DNA of 64,000 nt, from positions 1-64,000 of IMG/VR virus record IMGVR_UViG_3300042880_000408; one strand, written 5' to 3'. The translations under genes and the position numbers were made by a program. Under the pieces are notes generated by a model. The model had not been told where the DNA came from. It ran no database searches and saw nothing but the letters and a program-made list of their open reading frames with translations. The stretch comes from a virus. Below are positions 35,230 to 43,455 of the stretch, one piece after another. Position 1 is the first letter of the stretch. Every line of letters begins with the position of its first letter.

Positions 35230-35895
35230 ATGTTGCGTTTTATGTGTGCGGTTGCGTTGAGTTTGTTTTGTTTTGTTGCATCGGCACAGGATCCATTTCC
35301 TGTTCGCACGGTGCTTGCTGGAGAGGTTGCTGTTGTGCCAGCGGGAGACTACGTCTTGTCAAAGCAAGTCGCGGTCAAGAGTGGTGGTAAACTGATCATC
35401 GAGTCCGGAGTCAAGATTCGAGTCCAAATCGGTCTTCCTATTTCCGTCTACGGGGAGCTAGATATTCGTGGTACATCAACTGATCCTGTTGTCATTGTGC
35501 CGGATGTTGTCGGTGCTTGCGGTACGATTGCTGCGTTTCCAATTGCTGGTGCGCCGCGACCAAAATTTACCGCCAGCTTCCTCCAGTTGACGCACAACAA
35601 AGACAGCAATTCGATTTTTCTTAGCGGTTGCGATTTCATGTTGAGCAACAGCATCGTAAGCAATCTGTCCCCATCTGCTAATCGTGCGTGCGTCGCGGTG
35701 GCTAATGGTGCAAGCGGATTGATTTCCGGATGTTTTTTAGATGGTTGCAAAGATCGGATTAAAACTTCGGTTACTGGAGTGACGGTAGACAAGGACGAGC
35801 AATCCAGATTAGAGATTGATGGATCAGTTATCGCTAACGGCGATCTGATTAGATCGGCAAAGCCATTCACTTCTGTCAGCGCATTGATCGAGTAG
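35230..35895 (+). CDS. Secreted beta-helix-like protein
   Basis: 221 residues from ATG 35230 (GAAGGG upstream); longer upstream starts would disrupt the signal. The N-terminus is a signal peptide (MLRFMCAVALSLFCFVASAQ). The mature part has stacked short strands (SKQVAVKSGGKLIIESGVKI, GTSTDPVVIVPDVVG, ANGASGLISGCFLDG) typical of right-handed parallel beta-helices. It could act at the cell surface, for example in glycan binding or superinfection exclusion, but no catalytic residues are identifiable. It lies between two tRNA-like elements inside the replication block. Confidence 0.55.
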   Translation: MLRFMCAVALSLFCFVASAQDPFPVRTVLAGEVAVVPAGDYVLSKQVAVKSGGKLIIESGVKIRVQIGLPISVYGELDIRGTSTDPVVIVPDVVGACGTIAAFPIAGAPRPKFTASFLQLTHNKDSNSIFLSGCDFMLSNSIVSNLSPSANRACVAVANGASGLISGCFLDGCKDRIKTSVTGVTVDKDEQSRLEIDGSVIANGDLIRSAKPFTSVSALIE

Positions 35896-35916
35896 TTGCT
35901 GTTGCTTCCAGCAGCA

Positions 35917-35983
35917 GGATCGGCGGCGTGGTCGGAACATCGAGTATCCCGCGCCAAGCAGGTTCGAGTCCTGCCCGATCCTT
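35917..35983 (+). ncRNA. tRNA-like element lacking a normal D-arm
   Basis: A perfect 7-bp acceptor-type stem (GGATCGG/CCGATCC) and a perfect 5-bp T-arm with canonical loop (GCAGG-TTCGAGT-CCTGC) enclose only 34 nt instead of about 41. That interior can form one 7-bp stem (GGCGTGG/CCGCGCC, one G-U) with a 17-nt loop, so no separate D-arm is present. A run of six T follows immediately. It could be a D-armless tRNA, a decayed tRNA, or a tRNA-mimicking RNA. Conserved acceptor and T halves argue against random sequence. Confidence 0.45.
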
Positions 35984-36032
35984 TTTTGTTTTGCAAGTTT
36001 TCATTTGTGTTTTTTGATTTGGAGTTAGTCAC

Positions 36033-37085
36033 GTGGAAAGTGAAGTTGTTGTAGAGTCGCAGGTTGTGAACGAGGACGTCAGTGTGGTCAAGAGTGTTCC
36101 TGAATACAGCGATCTTGTGAGTGACGCAAAGCTTGCTGAGTATCGCGAGGAGTTCGCTAATCTTTCAGCGCAAACAAGGGAGGGATACGACGCTGTCCGG
36201 AAGGCGATTGCCGTTTGCCGGACGACACGAACTGGCATCGAGAGGAAACGCAAGTTCCTGAACGAAGGAGCACAGACTTACATCCGTACTGTCAACGGTG
36301 AGGCAAAGCGACTGACGGAAGCAATCGAGGCAATCGAGGAGCCTCTAAAGGATAAAAAACAAGCGGCTGACGATGAGCGAGAGCGACTGAAAGCTGAGGC
36401 TGAGGAAGCTAAACGGAACAAGATCGACGAACGCATATCGAGATTCGTTTTAGAGGCTGGAAGCCCATGCTCTCCGAGACAAGCTGAGGTATGGACTGAT
36501 GCGGAATTTGAAAGCGAGTTGTCGCTTGCGAGGGAGGCTTTTCAAGTTCGAATGAAGGCCGAGCAAGAAGCGGAGGAGGAGCGTAAAAGGGCTGAAGCAT
36601 GGAAGGAGGAGCAAATTCGCAAGCAGCGAGAGGAAATCGCAAAGCAGCAGGCGGAGATTGAGAAGATCCGAGCCGAACACGAGGCTGAGCTTCAACGAGT
36701 TCGAGCCGAGCAAGCCGAGCGAGATCGTATTGATCGCGAAAAGCTTGAGTTTGAGAAAGCTGCTTTGAAAGCGGAAAACGAGCGATTAGCGAAGATCGAG
36801 TCAGATCGTTTGGAGGCGATACGGAAGGAGCAAGAAGCCTCTCGCAAGGCTGAGGAAGAACGAATTGCGGCGGAGAGAGCAGAGCAGCGGCGCATTGCAG
36901 AAATGAAGCGACTCGAAGCACTCAAGCCGGATCTCGAAAAGGTGGATTTGTTCAGCAAAGCGTTGTTGGAGGCAATCAATTCTGTTCCGGTTCCAGTCGT
37001 TGCTTCGAATGTTATTCGCGACCACTTCAAATCTCAGGTGCAGCAGTTGGTGGTGATCGCCTCTTCAAAGCCGCACGTTGAGTAG
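36033..37085 (+). CDS. Coiled-coil protein of the recombination module
   Basis: 350 residues, GTG start after GGAG. The N-terminal ~110 residues contain FANLSAQTREGYDAVRKAI and FLNEGAQTYIRTVNGEAKRL, a pattern I associate with DUF1351-like phage proteins found beside RecT/ERF genes. Residues ~120-300 are an uninterrupted Glu/Arg/Lys coiled coil (REEIAKQQAEIEKIRAEHE). The C-terminus is a small helical domain (ALLEAINSVPVPVVA). Likely an accessory factor of DNA recombination or replication; biochemical role unknown. Confidence 0.55.
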   Translation: MESEVVVESQVVNEDVSVVKSVPEYSDLVSDAKLAEYREEFANLSAQTREGYDAVRKAIAVCRTTRTGIERKRKFLNEGAQTYIRTVNGEAKRLTEAIEAIEEPLKDKKQAADDERERLKAEAEEAKRNKIDERISRFVLEAGSPCSPRQAEVWTDAEFESELSLAREAFQVRMKAEQEAEEERKRAEAWKEEQIRKQREEIAKQQAEIEKIRAEHEAELQRVRAEQAERDRIDREKLEFEKAALKAENERLAKIESDRLEAIRKEQEASRKAEEERIAAERAEQRRIAEMKRLEALKPDLEKVDLFSKALLEAINSVPVPVVASNVIRDHFKSQVQQLVVIASSKPHVE

Positions 37086-37141
37086 CGTGCGTTTTCAAAT
37101 TGGATATTGATTGTGAGCATTGGCGTCGTGGAGGTGGTGAG

Positions 37142-38719
37142 ATGATTGATTTGCCAACGTTGCGTCCTTACCAGGAAGCTTTGGTGCAAGAGTTGCGAGT
37201 AAGAATTGCTAAGCTCGGTAGCGTGATCGCTTGCATGCCTCCTGGCGCTGGGAAAACGGTTACTGCGAAGTTCATCCTTGGTAGTTACATGAATCGCGTA
37301 AAGAAGCATGATGAATCTGGATTTGCCGCATTTATGGTGCACAGGAGAGGGCTTGTGGAAAACGCCAGCAATTCCTTTCTGGAGAATCCCAGGCTTCCGC
37401 ACGGTGTGATCATGTCGGGTTGCAACACGGACTATTCCGCTGCCGTGCAGGTCGCTTCGATCGACACAAAAAACAGTTGGTATGTGAATGGGAAGAACTA
37501 TGACACTAAGTTCACCTATGACTTCTTAGTGTTTGACGAGATACATTCGCACGTTGCAAAGTTCCGAACGTTTCTTGAGGCGCACAACGCCAAGCGTGTT
37601 GAATTGGGGTTGAGACCACCTTTTGTTCTTGGTCTGTCGGCTACTCCGCAGCATCAGGAGCTGAACAAGCTGTTCAAAGAGATCGTCAGCGGGCCGGATC
37701 CATCTTGGTTGATCAACAATGGTTTTCTATCTCCATTTCGATACTTCCAGGTAACTCAAGGGAATCTTGGGTTGCTGGTCAAAAGAGGCGATGAGTACAC
37801 GGAGAACAGCGTTGCTTCAGCTATGGAGGGGCTTGGTGGTGACTTGGTAAAAGACTGGATGAAGCTTGCGGAAGGGCGTGCGACAGTAGGTTTTTTCCCA
37901 AGGAGATCTCAAGCTCAGGAAGCGGTGGAATTGCTTAGGAAAAGCGGGGTCAATGCTCATTACGTTGATGGAGAAACCGAGGACGAAGAGCGGAATGCAT
38001 TATTCCGAAAACTAAACGATGGGCGAATCGACTATTTGTGCAACGTCGGCGTTATCGAGCGAGGGACTGACATCCCGCGAGTCGGATGCGTTCAGCTCTG
38101 CACCGCGATCGGAAGTGTTGTGCGGTATCGGCAGATGATTGGCCGAGGATCTCGAGTGCATCCAGAAGTTAGCGACTGCATTGTCCTGGATCACGCGAAC
38201 AACATTCGAAAGCATGGATTTTTTGAGGATGATGTAGACTGGACGTTAGAATGGGGGGAAAGGCCGGCTAAGACGCATGAGGCGAAAGCTACTGTGTGTT
38301 GCCCGTCTTGCGGATCGATGTACCGAGGCGGTAAGTGTAAGTATTGCGGATACGAGCCAACCCCTAAGGAGCGAAAGAGTCAGGGTTTGGAATTCGTTGG
38401 TGGTGAGTTGCGCGAAGTCACAAGGAAAGATCGCAAAGAAACCAAGAAGAGTACATGCGAAGAGCTAATGATTGCAGCGTTGTACAAAACTGGAAAGCGT
38501 GGAGGCAACTGGAAGCAAGCTTGGTGGCTAGCGAACGCGGCTGCTAAGGAGCAAGGCACGAAGTTTCGAGTTCCTGCATACGTGGAAGTGGCTGGCCAAA
38601 AATACAAAATGGTTCCGTACGGTCACGATGACGGAAAACGCCGCGTCAGAGACATGTACGGATTTACAGTCGGCAATCACGATAACCTTTCCAATCCATA
38701 CCGAGTGACAAAAGCATGA
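37142..38719 (+). CDS. Superfamily 2 DEAD/DEAH-type helicase
   Basis: 525 residues from ATG 37142 (GGAGG, spacing 8). Walker A is MPPGAGKTVTA, motif II is FDEIHSH, motif III is GLSATPQ, and motifs V-VI are NVGVIERGTDIPRV and QMIGRGSR. A zinc ribbon follows (CPSCGSMYRGGKCKYCG). The C-terminal ~100 residues are basic. The order and motifs fit UvsW/RecQ/type III restriction-like helicases of phage replication and recombination. Its last bases overlap the TOPRIM gene (ATGA), so helicase and primase-like protein are coupled. Confidence 0.8.
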   Translation: MIDLPTLRPYQEALVQELRVRIAKLGSVIACMPPGAGKTVTAKFILGSYMNRVKKHDESGFAAFMVHRRGLVENASNSFLENPRLPHGVIMSGCNTDYSAAVQVASIDTKNSWYVNGKNYDTKFTYDFLVFDEIHSHVAKFRTFLEAHNAKRVELGLRPPFVLGLSATPQHQELNKLFKEIVSGPDPSWLINNGFLSPFRYFQVTQGNLGLLVKRGDEYTENSVASAMEGLGGDLVKDWMKLAEGRATVGFFPRRSQAQEAVELLRKSGVNAHYVDGETEDEERNALFRKLNDGRIDYLCNVGVIERGTDIPRVGCVQLCTAIGSVVRYRQMIGRGSRVHPEVSDCIVLDHANNIRKHGFFEDDVDWTLEWGERPAKTHEAKATVCCPSCGSMYRGGKCKYCGYEPTPKERKSQGLEFVGGELREVTRKDRKETKKSTCEELMIAALYKTGKRGGNWKQAWWLANAAAKEQGTKFRVPAYVEVAGQKYKMVPYGHDDGKRRVRDMYGFTVGNHDNLSNPYRVTKA

Positions 38720-39585
38720 GCGGCGAATGGAAGCGATCGTCAAAACGCGAACCGTGCGTGATATGCGGAAAACCTGATTACTGTGGCCGATCGATCGATG
38801 GCAGCGTGGTCAGGTGTATGCGAGTCGAATCGGAAAAACCGAACGCAGGCAGAGACGGAAGCATGGGGTGGATACATGTACTTGCAAATCCGCTTCCACC
38901 GGTGCCTGCTCCTAAAGCTGTGGAAAAGAAGGCCGACTGGACGAAAGAATGTAAAGCGATGTTCGATCACGAAAAGGCTCACGATAAGCGTTGCTCGCTC
39001 GCTGACATGTTGTCAGTAAGCGTCGATGCATTGGAGTCACTTCGCGTCGGAATCGGATGGGATGACTGGAATAAAGCTGAGTTTTCCAGTTGGCCAAGTC
39101 GCGATCATAACGGCCGCTGCATCGGGTATGTACGCCGATACGCCGACGGTTCAAAGAGGACTAACGAGGGGGGGTCTGTGGGGTTGTTCTACACTTCTGA
39201 GTGGTTTAGTAGAAAAGGCCCGCTTTGGATCGTTGAAGGAGGCTCTGACGTCGCTGCATGCGAATCTGCGGGGTTGTCAGCTATTGGGCGAGGAACCAAC
39301 ACCCACGGCGCGGAATACCTCAAGCGAATGATCCAATCGCGTTGCCTAGACAAGCGGGTTATTGTTGTCGGGGAGCGAGACGAGGTTCCGGAAAAACGCG
39401 GAAGAGTCTCGAGCTGCACAATTAACTGTCGTGGTTGCTCATATTGTTGGCCAGGATTTTTTGGTGCGAAAAAAATAGCTGCTGAATTGGGTGTGGCTTG
39501 GGTCATGACTCCTAAGCCGCACAAAGATATGAGAGACTTATTGGCCGCAGGTGGTCTGTGGTTGGACTTAATGGAAGTGTTGTGA
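38716..39585 (+). CDS. Zinc-finger TOPRIM primase-like protein
   Basis: 289 residues. The N-terminus has a zinc finger (CVICGKPDYCGRS then VRCMR). Residues ~150-235 look like a TOPRIM domain: PLWIVEGGSDVAACESAGL carries the conserved Glu, and VIVVGERDE fills the place of the DxD strand. A CTINCRGCSYCWPG cluster follows. It resembles phage primase halves (DnaG/gp4-like N-terminal part) without a helicase domain; the helicase is the separate gene just upstream. The DxD is replaced by ERDE, so catalytic competence is uncertain. Confidence 0.65.
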   Translation: MSGEWKRSSKREPCVICGKPDYCGRSIDGSVVRCMRVESEKPNAGRDGSMGWIHVLANPLPPVPAPKAVEKKADWTKECKAMFDHEKAHDKRCSLADMLSVSVDALESLRVGIGWDDWNKAEFSSWPSRDHNGRCIGYVRRYADGSKRTNEGGSVGLFYTSEWFSRKGPLWIVEGGSDVAACESAGLSAIGRGTNTHGAEYLKRMIQSRCLDKRVIVVGERDEVPEKRGRVSSCTINCRGCSYCWPGFFGAKKIAAELGVAWVMTPKPHKDMRDLLAAGGLWLDLMEVL

Positions 39586-39605
39586 ACAATGAAGGATTGC
39601 GTAAG

Positions 39606-40031
39606 ATGGCGAAGCGAGCACCGAAAACCGAAACAACAAAGCCGAAGGCGAAGAAGAAGCCAACGTCTCCTAGAGTTCCTAGAACACGCGCCGGATCCAC
39701 AATGACCGAGGCTCAGTTCTGGAGTTTCCTTCGATGCAATTTGCGACTTATGTCTCGCAAGTGGGCTCCTCGCAGATTGGTCTTAGGAGCTTGCCGAAGA
39801 GACAGCCAGAGTGACAATAAACGGCTGAAGTTTGAGCATCAGTGCAGTAAGTGTTTGCAGTGGTTTCCTGCTAAGCAAGTTGAAGTTGATCACGTTATTC
39901 CAGTCGGAAGATTGCTGAGCTTTCAGGATCTTCCAGGATTTGTAGAGCGTTTGCTGTGTGAAGTAAACGGACTTGTGGTACTTTGCAGACAGTGCCATCA
40001 GGAAAAAACTTACAGTCTGCACAAGGAATGA
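39606..40031 (+). CDS. HNH-type nuclease-like protein
   Basis: 141 residues from ATG 39606 (GAAGGA, spacing 9). The N-terminal third is Lys/Pro-rich. The C-terminal half holds CSKCLQWFPAKQVEVDHVIPVG and VLCRQCHQEKT: two CxxC pairs bracketing a DH motif, the classic HNH arrangement. It sits in the replication operon between the primase-like gene and a small SSB-tail-like gene. Could be a nicking or processing enzyme or a homing-type nuclease. Confidence 0.65.
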   Translation: MAKRAPKTETTKPKAKKKPTSPRVPRTRAGSTMTEAQFWSFLRCNLRLMSRKWAPRRLVLGACRRDSQSDNKRLKFEHQCSKCLQWFPAKQVEVDHVIPVGRLLSFQDLPGFVERLLCEVNGLVVLCRQCHQEKTYSLHKE

Positions 40032-40036
40032 TCGAG

Positions 40037-40303
40037 ATGTACGAGCAGAAAAACAACAATGGGTCGCTTTTCAAAAACGACAAGAAGGACAAGAACAACC
40101 CTGATCACGAAAGATTGCCCGACTATAAGGGTGACGCTACGGTGAACGGTAAGCCGATGTGGATGTCCGCTTGGATAAAGACAGGCAAGAGCGGTCAGTT
40201 CATGAGTATTGCTTTCACCGCTAAAGATGGGCAGGGGAAGCAACAATCGAATAATCGACCGGCAAACAATTCAGGGCATTACGACGAAGAGACACCCTTC
40301 TAG
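40037..40303 (+). CDS. Small protein with SSB-like acidic tail
   Basis: 88 residues from ATG 40037 (AAGGA, spacing 9); an ATG at 40028 overlapping the previous stop is possible. Central segment GSLFKNDKKDKNNPDHERLP and KPMWMSAWIKTGKSGQFMSI match a small widespread phage family of unknown fold, perhaps OB-like. The chain ends YDEETPF, like the DDDIPF-type tail through which bacterial SSB recruits partners. A single-strand binding or SSB-mimic role is suggested by the tail and by the replication context, not demonstrated. Confidence 0.55.
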   Translation: MYEQKNNNGSLFKNDKKDKNNPDHERLPDYKGDATVNGKPMWMSAWIKTGKSGQFMSIAFTAKDGQGKQQSNNRPANNSGHYDEETPF

Positions 40304-40314
40304 GGCACAATCCA

Positions 40315-40902
40315 ATGAAACGAATGAGCGACAAAGCGAGAGCAAGGTATTCGCAGGCAAAGCCAGTGCGAGATGGATTGCGTGAGTCCGTCGGTCTGTG
40401 CGAGGTATGCGGAAGCTTACCTTACTTCGGGAATGTCGCTGCATTAGATGTCCACGAGATCTCGAGAGGCGTTCATCGCCAGAAGAGTCTCGATAAGCTA
40501 TTTGCTTTGCTTGTTGTGTGCCGATTGTGTCACGACAAGCTTGGCGACGCGGGGCAGTGGCCAGAGGCTCGACAACTGGCGTTGCTAGCAGAGAGGCGAC
40601 TGCTTGATTGGGATCTGCAAGCCTACTTGGAATTAACAAATCCGAGAGCACCTCGGAGGATAGAAATAGAGGAAGTGGTGGCCTACATGCCTGATACGCT
40701 GCTAAAAGTCGAAGAGGTTGCGGGTAAGATGCGAGTGAACAGACGAACAGCTCAAACATGGATCGATAGCGGTGAACTGCCGGCGATCGACGTTCGTCCT
40801 GATGGAGCGCAGAGAAGCATGTGGAGAGTGCAGAGATCTGATTTGCTGAAGTTCGCACAAGGCAGGAAGTCTGACAATCGGTCAGGTCGTGAGTCGCAAT
40901 AA
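40315..40902 (+). CDS. HNH-like zinc module fused to an excisionase-type HTH
   Basis: 195 residues. The first ~95 residues carry CEVCGSLPYFG, VHEISRG and VCRLCHDKL, an HNH/zinc arrangement. Residues ~130-185 (LLKVEEVAGKMRVNRRTAQTWIDSGELPAI then WRVQRSDLLKFAQG) match helix-turn-helix domains of the excisionase/MerR type. The combination suggests a site-specific nuclease or regulator. It is the last rightward gene before the convergent terminator. Confidence 0.6.
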   Translation: MKRMSDKARARYSQAKPVRDGLRESVGLCEVCGSLPYFGNVAALDVHEISRGVHRQKSLDKLFALLVVCRLCHDKLGDAGQWPEARQLALLAERRLLDWDLQAYLELTNPRAPRRIEIEEVVAYMPDTLLKVEEVAGKMRVNRRTAQTWIDSGELPAIDVRPDGAQRSMWRVQRSDLLKFAQGRKSDNRSGRESQ

Positions 40903-40930
40903 AAAACCGCTAGCGTTGTCACGTTAGCGG
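40899..40930 (-). terminator. Terminator of the leftward accessory operon
   Basis: The inverted repeat CCGCTAGCG/CGTTAGCGG (9 bp, one wobble, 6-nt loop) lies between convergent genes. On the minus strand it is followed by a T-run (the AAAAAA at 40901-40906 on the plus strand), making it a good intrinsic terminator for leftward transcripts. Rightward it lacks a T-run. Confidence 0.75.
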
Positions 40931-40965
40931 TGTAGGTGTTCAGGATTAGCATTCAGTCAGTGGTG

Positions 40966-41970
40966 CTACTTGCATCCGCAAGGAGCGTCAATCTTTGTGA
41001 GCCATGCTTGGAGAAAAACATAATCAGAGCAGCCCTCAAGCTTAGCTCCTCCACCTCGGAATTTAGTAACCCTGCGGGATACTCCATCGAAAACGTCCAT
41101 GTCGGGAATCATCCACCCGCCCTTAGGGTCTTCCGGTTTCCGAACCGTCACCCAATCACCGACCTTCAGCAGCGAATCTTCGGGCAATGGCTCCAGATAC
41201 TGTTCTAGGAATCGAGATCCACTGCAAACGGTCGTGCTGTAATAGACCCCTTCTGCGTGGTTCGGGTCGACCTCAGTGATAGTGCCGTCCATGCCATCGA
41301 AGACGTACCATTCATCTTCCCAGCTATTGCCGAAATGACTTTCATCAGGAGCGCAAACCCGAATGCGATCTCCGACCTTGAATCGCGGAGTGTGTACAGC
41401 GCGTAGGTATGCCTCAAGAAACTTATAATCGTTGGTGATGTCGAGAGTGTAAAGTCGCCTATAGGGATCGCATTCAACTTTCACGACGATTCCTTGCTTG
41501 CCATAGTAATCAGTGTACGACAGGCCGAAAACACACTGCATCTCTGGCTTGCAGATGCGAACCAAATCACCAACCTTGAACTGCTGATCATTGAATGGCA
41601 ACGCTTTTTTGATACGAGCGAATTTCCAGGTATAGCATGGTGCATTTTGCTCGGTCTTGTTTCTGCGATGGCAAACAAAAGTGCCTTTGTATGGCGACAT
41701 GTCTACCAGGATAGCGACCAGCTTGCGGTCGACCCATTCCAAGTCCTCGGTGTCTCTAACCTGGATCATTGAACCAACATCGCTAGGACACGGAACTCGC
41801 CACTCGTCAGGAGTCTCGGCAGCTTGGAAACGTTCTTCTTCAGCAATCGATGACTCGACTTCAGCAACTTGATTCTCTGCCGTCTCTCGCTCCTCGCGCA
41901 ACGCAACTTGCAGGCGAACGGCGAGAATTTCGATTTTCCTCAATCGGTCTAATCTGTCTTTTGCACTCAC
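40966..41970 (-). CDS. Protein with three KOW-like/SH3-like repeats
   Basis: 334 residues from a GTG at 41970 (GGAG, spacing 6); the upstream in-frame ATG would extend into the GNAT gene region. After a helical N-terminus (LDRLRKIEILAVRLQVALRE), three beta modules each begin FKVGDLVRICKPE, FKVGDRIRVCAPDE or LKVGDWVTVRKPED and continue with a G-x-V/I-T strand and FLEAYLRA or FLEQYLEP. These look like SH3-like barrels. It is the last gene of the leftward block. Function unknown. Confidence 0.6.
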   Translation of the reverse strand: MSAKDRLDRLRKIEILAVRLQVALREERETAENQVAEVESSIAEEERFQAAETPDEWRVPCPSDVGSMIQVRDTEDLEWVDRKLVAILVDMSPYKGTFVCHRRNKTEQNAPCYTWKFARIKKALPFNDQQFKVGDLVRICKPEMQCVFGLSYTDYYGKQGIVVKVECDPYRRLYTLDITNDYKFLEAYLRAVHTPRFKVGDRIRVCAPDESHFGNSWEDEWYVFDGMDGTITEVDPNHAEGVYYSTTVCSGSRFLEQYLEPLPEDSLLKVGDWVTVRKPEDPKGGWMIPDMDVFDGVSRRVTKFRGGGAKLEGCSDYVFLQAWLTKIDAPCGCK

Positions 41971-42038
41971 GGTAATCTCCAAATCCAGCGATGAAAAAAC
42001 CATGCAAAACCGCTGGTCGAATTGCAAGGCATGGTGAT

Positions 42039-42488
42039 TCACTTAACGAACTTGAAAAGATAAGCGTCTTCGCTTGTCTCCTCGTACGCATTCCGTCTTA
42101 TTTTGACTGCACGGAATTTTGATTGTCTTAAAAACAACTGGGCTGGTACATTGGTTTCTCGCACCTCGGCAACAATGCGATTGCGGGTCTTACCAAGCTT
42201 TGCAATCAGCTTGTTGATCATTGCCGAGCCAACGCCAAGCAATCTGCACTCTGGATGCACTGCGATTGATGCAAGCAAAAGGTGATTAGGGTGCATTTCG
42301 TATAGCATGTAGCCGTGAATACTTCCATCCGCCTCTGCAACCATGCCGATGCAGTTGCGTTGTCGAAGAAAGGTAAGGAAGTCCTGGCGATCCATTGGGA
42401 AGCCAAAACTGAGTTGCTCGATTGACAACACCGGATCGAGATCGCTTCGCACCATCCACCGCACTTTCAGTTTATTGCTCATCAACAT
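42039..42488 (-). CDS. GNAT-family N-acetyltransferase
   Basis: 149 residues. The GNAT core is clear: LASIAVHPECRLLGVGSAMINKLI covers the beta4 strand and the acetyl-CoA pyrophosphate loop (here RLLGVGSA in place of R-x-x-G-x-G/A). VRETNVPAQLFLRQSKFRAV covers alpha4. It resembles RimI-like enzymes acting on protein N-termini. Its start overlaps the end of a 40-residue membrane protein. Target unknown. Confidence 0.7.
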   Translation of the reverse strand: MLMSNKLKVRWMVRSDLDPVLSIEQLSFGFPMDRQDFLTFLRQRNCIGMVAEADGSIHGYMLYEMHPNHLLLASIAVHPECRLLGVGSAMINKLIAKLGKTRNRIVAEVRETNVPAQLFLRQSKFRAVKIRRNAYEETSEDAYLFKFVK

Positions 42489-42594
42489 TTTTGCTTTCTT
42501 TCAATGATTGATTGATCACTGTTTCAAAAACTGTGGATGCAACCCAGAAGATTGCGTATGCGACAGCTCCCGCCAGAAATGCTAGCAATATCAT
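42472..42594 (-). CDS. Single-pass membrane microprotein (40 aa)
   Basis: The start at 42594 has AAAGGAG with 8-nt spacing and overlaps the stop of the CsrA-like gene (ATGA). The product MILLAFLAGAVAYAIFWVAS is one transmembrane helix followed by a short polar tail ending in NVDEQ. The stop lies inside the start of the GNAT gene. Strong RBS and double overlap make translation likely. Role unknown. Confidence 0.6.
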   Translation of the reverse strand: MILLAFLAGAVAYAIFWVASTVFETVINQSLKESKNVDEQ

Positions 42595-42950
42595 GCTACA
42601 TCTCCTTTGTCGTTGTCGTCAGCGTTGCGATGGCAATTGTGCAAGTCTTTCGGCTCCACTCCAGCTCTGGCTATTGTCACAGATTTGTCCGCATGGATTG
42701 CCATTCGCACCTTGGTTGTTGTGATCTCGGTGACGAGCAGTGAGTATTGTGTGAAGTACGCTTCCGTGCCTTCAGCGTACCACAGCTCATTGCCTGTAGA
42801 ATTGCGCAGCATCGCTTCGTTGTAGCGATTTCCACGCATTCCAGGCTTGCTAACGATTGCTGCAACGAAAACGTCACAGTCTCCAATTCGCACACTGCTC
42901 CCAAGAGGAATCGTGAGGCACAGTCGTGTTCGCTCAATTGTTTGTGTCAT
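42591..42950 (-). CDS. CsrA-like protein
   Basis: 119 residues, GGAG upstream. The segments LCLTIPLGSSVRIGDCDVFV and VRMAIHADKSVTIARAGVEP correspond to the two halves of CsrA (strand, GExIxIGD, then VRxGIxAPxxxxVxRxE), separated by a ~35-residue insertion (NRYNEAMLRNSTGNELWYAE). CsrA binds GGA motifs at ribosome-binding sites and controls translation. A phage copy could regulate host or phage mRNAs. The insertion makes the call tentative. Confidence 0.5.
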   Translation of the reverse strand: MTQTIERTRLCLTIPLGSSVRIGDCDVFVAAIVSKPGMRGNRYNEAMLRNSTGNELWYAEGTEAYFTQYSLLVTEITTTKVRMAIHADKSVTIARAGVEPKDLHNCHRNADDNDKGDVA

Positions 42951-43147
42951 TGTTTGATCTCCGTTTGAGTGTTGTTATTAATAAACTTCCGAACACATTC
43001 GAAAGTTCCCAAGTTGATTTTCGTTTTGCCGACCGATACCTCGATCGACACTTCAGAAGTCAGGTCACCGGCCCAGCCTACGATTCTTGATTGCCATCCT
43101 CGTTTGATGATCATCAGGTGTGCAACGCGAGCTTCACGACGATTCAT
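42947..43147 (-). CDS. Small unidentified protein (66 aa)
   Basis: I choose the ATG at 43147, which overlaps the end of the upstream gene, rather than an in-frame start 126 bp further upstream. The product begins MNRREARVAHLMIIKRGWQS, with a small beta segment (SEVSIEVSVGKTKINLG). Its stop overlaps the CsrA-like start. No family recognised. Confidence 0.5.
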   Translation of the reverse strand: MNRREARVAHLMIIKRGWQSRIVGWAGDLTSEVSIEVSVGKTKINLGTFECVRKFINNNTQTEIKQ

Positions 43148-43364
43148 GTTTTGCTTCGGTTTCTGCGAGTTTCCTGAGCATACTGTCCGCTGCGATAATC
43201 GCATAATCCACGCATGTATCAAGAGTTGTGTTTCCAGGACTTGCAAGAAGTCCTTCCATTGCCTTTCCAGCAAACCACTCGCGCTTGGTTAGTCCACACG
43301 ACATTTCATTTGGAAAAGCGTTGTCCCTTCCGTTGTACTTCGCTTTGCTTTCAATATAGTTCAA
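43134..43364 (-). CDS. Small phage hypothetical protein (76 aa)
   Basis: TTG start at 43364, spaced 8 nt from GGAGG; the GTG at 43373 lies right against the Shine-Dalgarno and is unlikely. It contains GLTKREWFAGKAMEGLLA and VDYAIIAADSMLRKL, a motif pair seen in a common phage hypothetical family with a helical fold. It overlaps the next gene downstream by 14 bp. Confidence 0.6.
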   Translation of the reverse strand: MNYIESKAKYNGRDNAFPNEMSCGLTKREWFAGKAMEGLLASPGNTTLDTCVDYAIIAADSMLRKLAETEAKHESS

Positions 43365-43365
43365 T

Positions 43366-43455
43366 CTACTCACCTCCCATTAAAAGCCATAACACCAAAG
43401 CCACAAAACCGAGTACCGCACTCAGTTCCGCCAAATCTTCCAATAAATAGTTCAT
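43366..43455 (-). CDS. Membrane microprotein (29 aa)
   Basis: ATG at 43455, overlapping the stop of the upstream lipoprotein-like gene (ATGA). The product includes a hydrophobic helix (LSAVLGFVALVLWLLMGG). Its last codons contain the GGAGG used by the next gene. Ribosome-binding site for this ORF itself is distant (AGGA, 12 nt), so it would rely on coupling. Confidence 0.45.
   Translation of the reverse strand: MNYLLEDLAELSAVLGFVALVLWLLMGGE

Noticed and set aside
43090-43125. CTGATGA on the minus strand near 43110 as a second hammerhead core
   Set aside because: No stem II, no GAAA and no stem III partner; it lies within a coding region.
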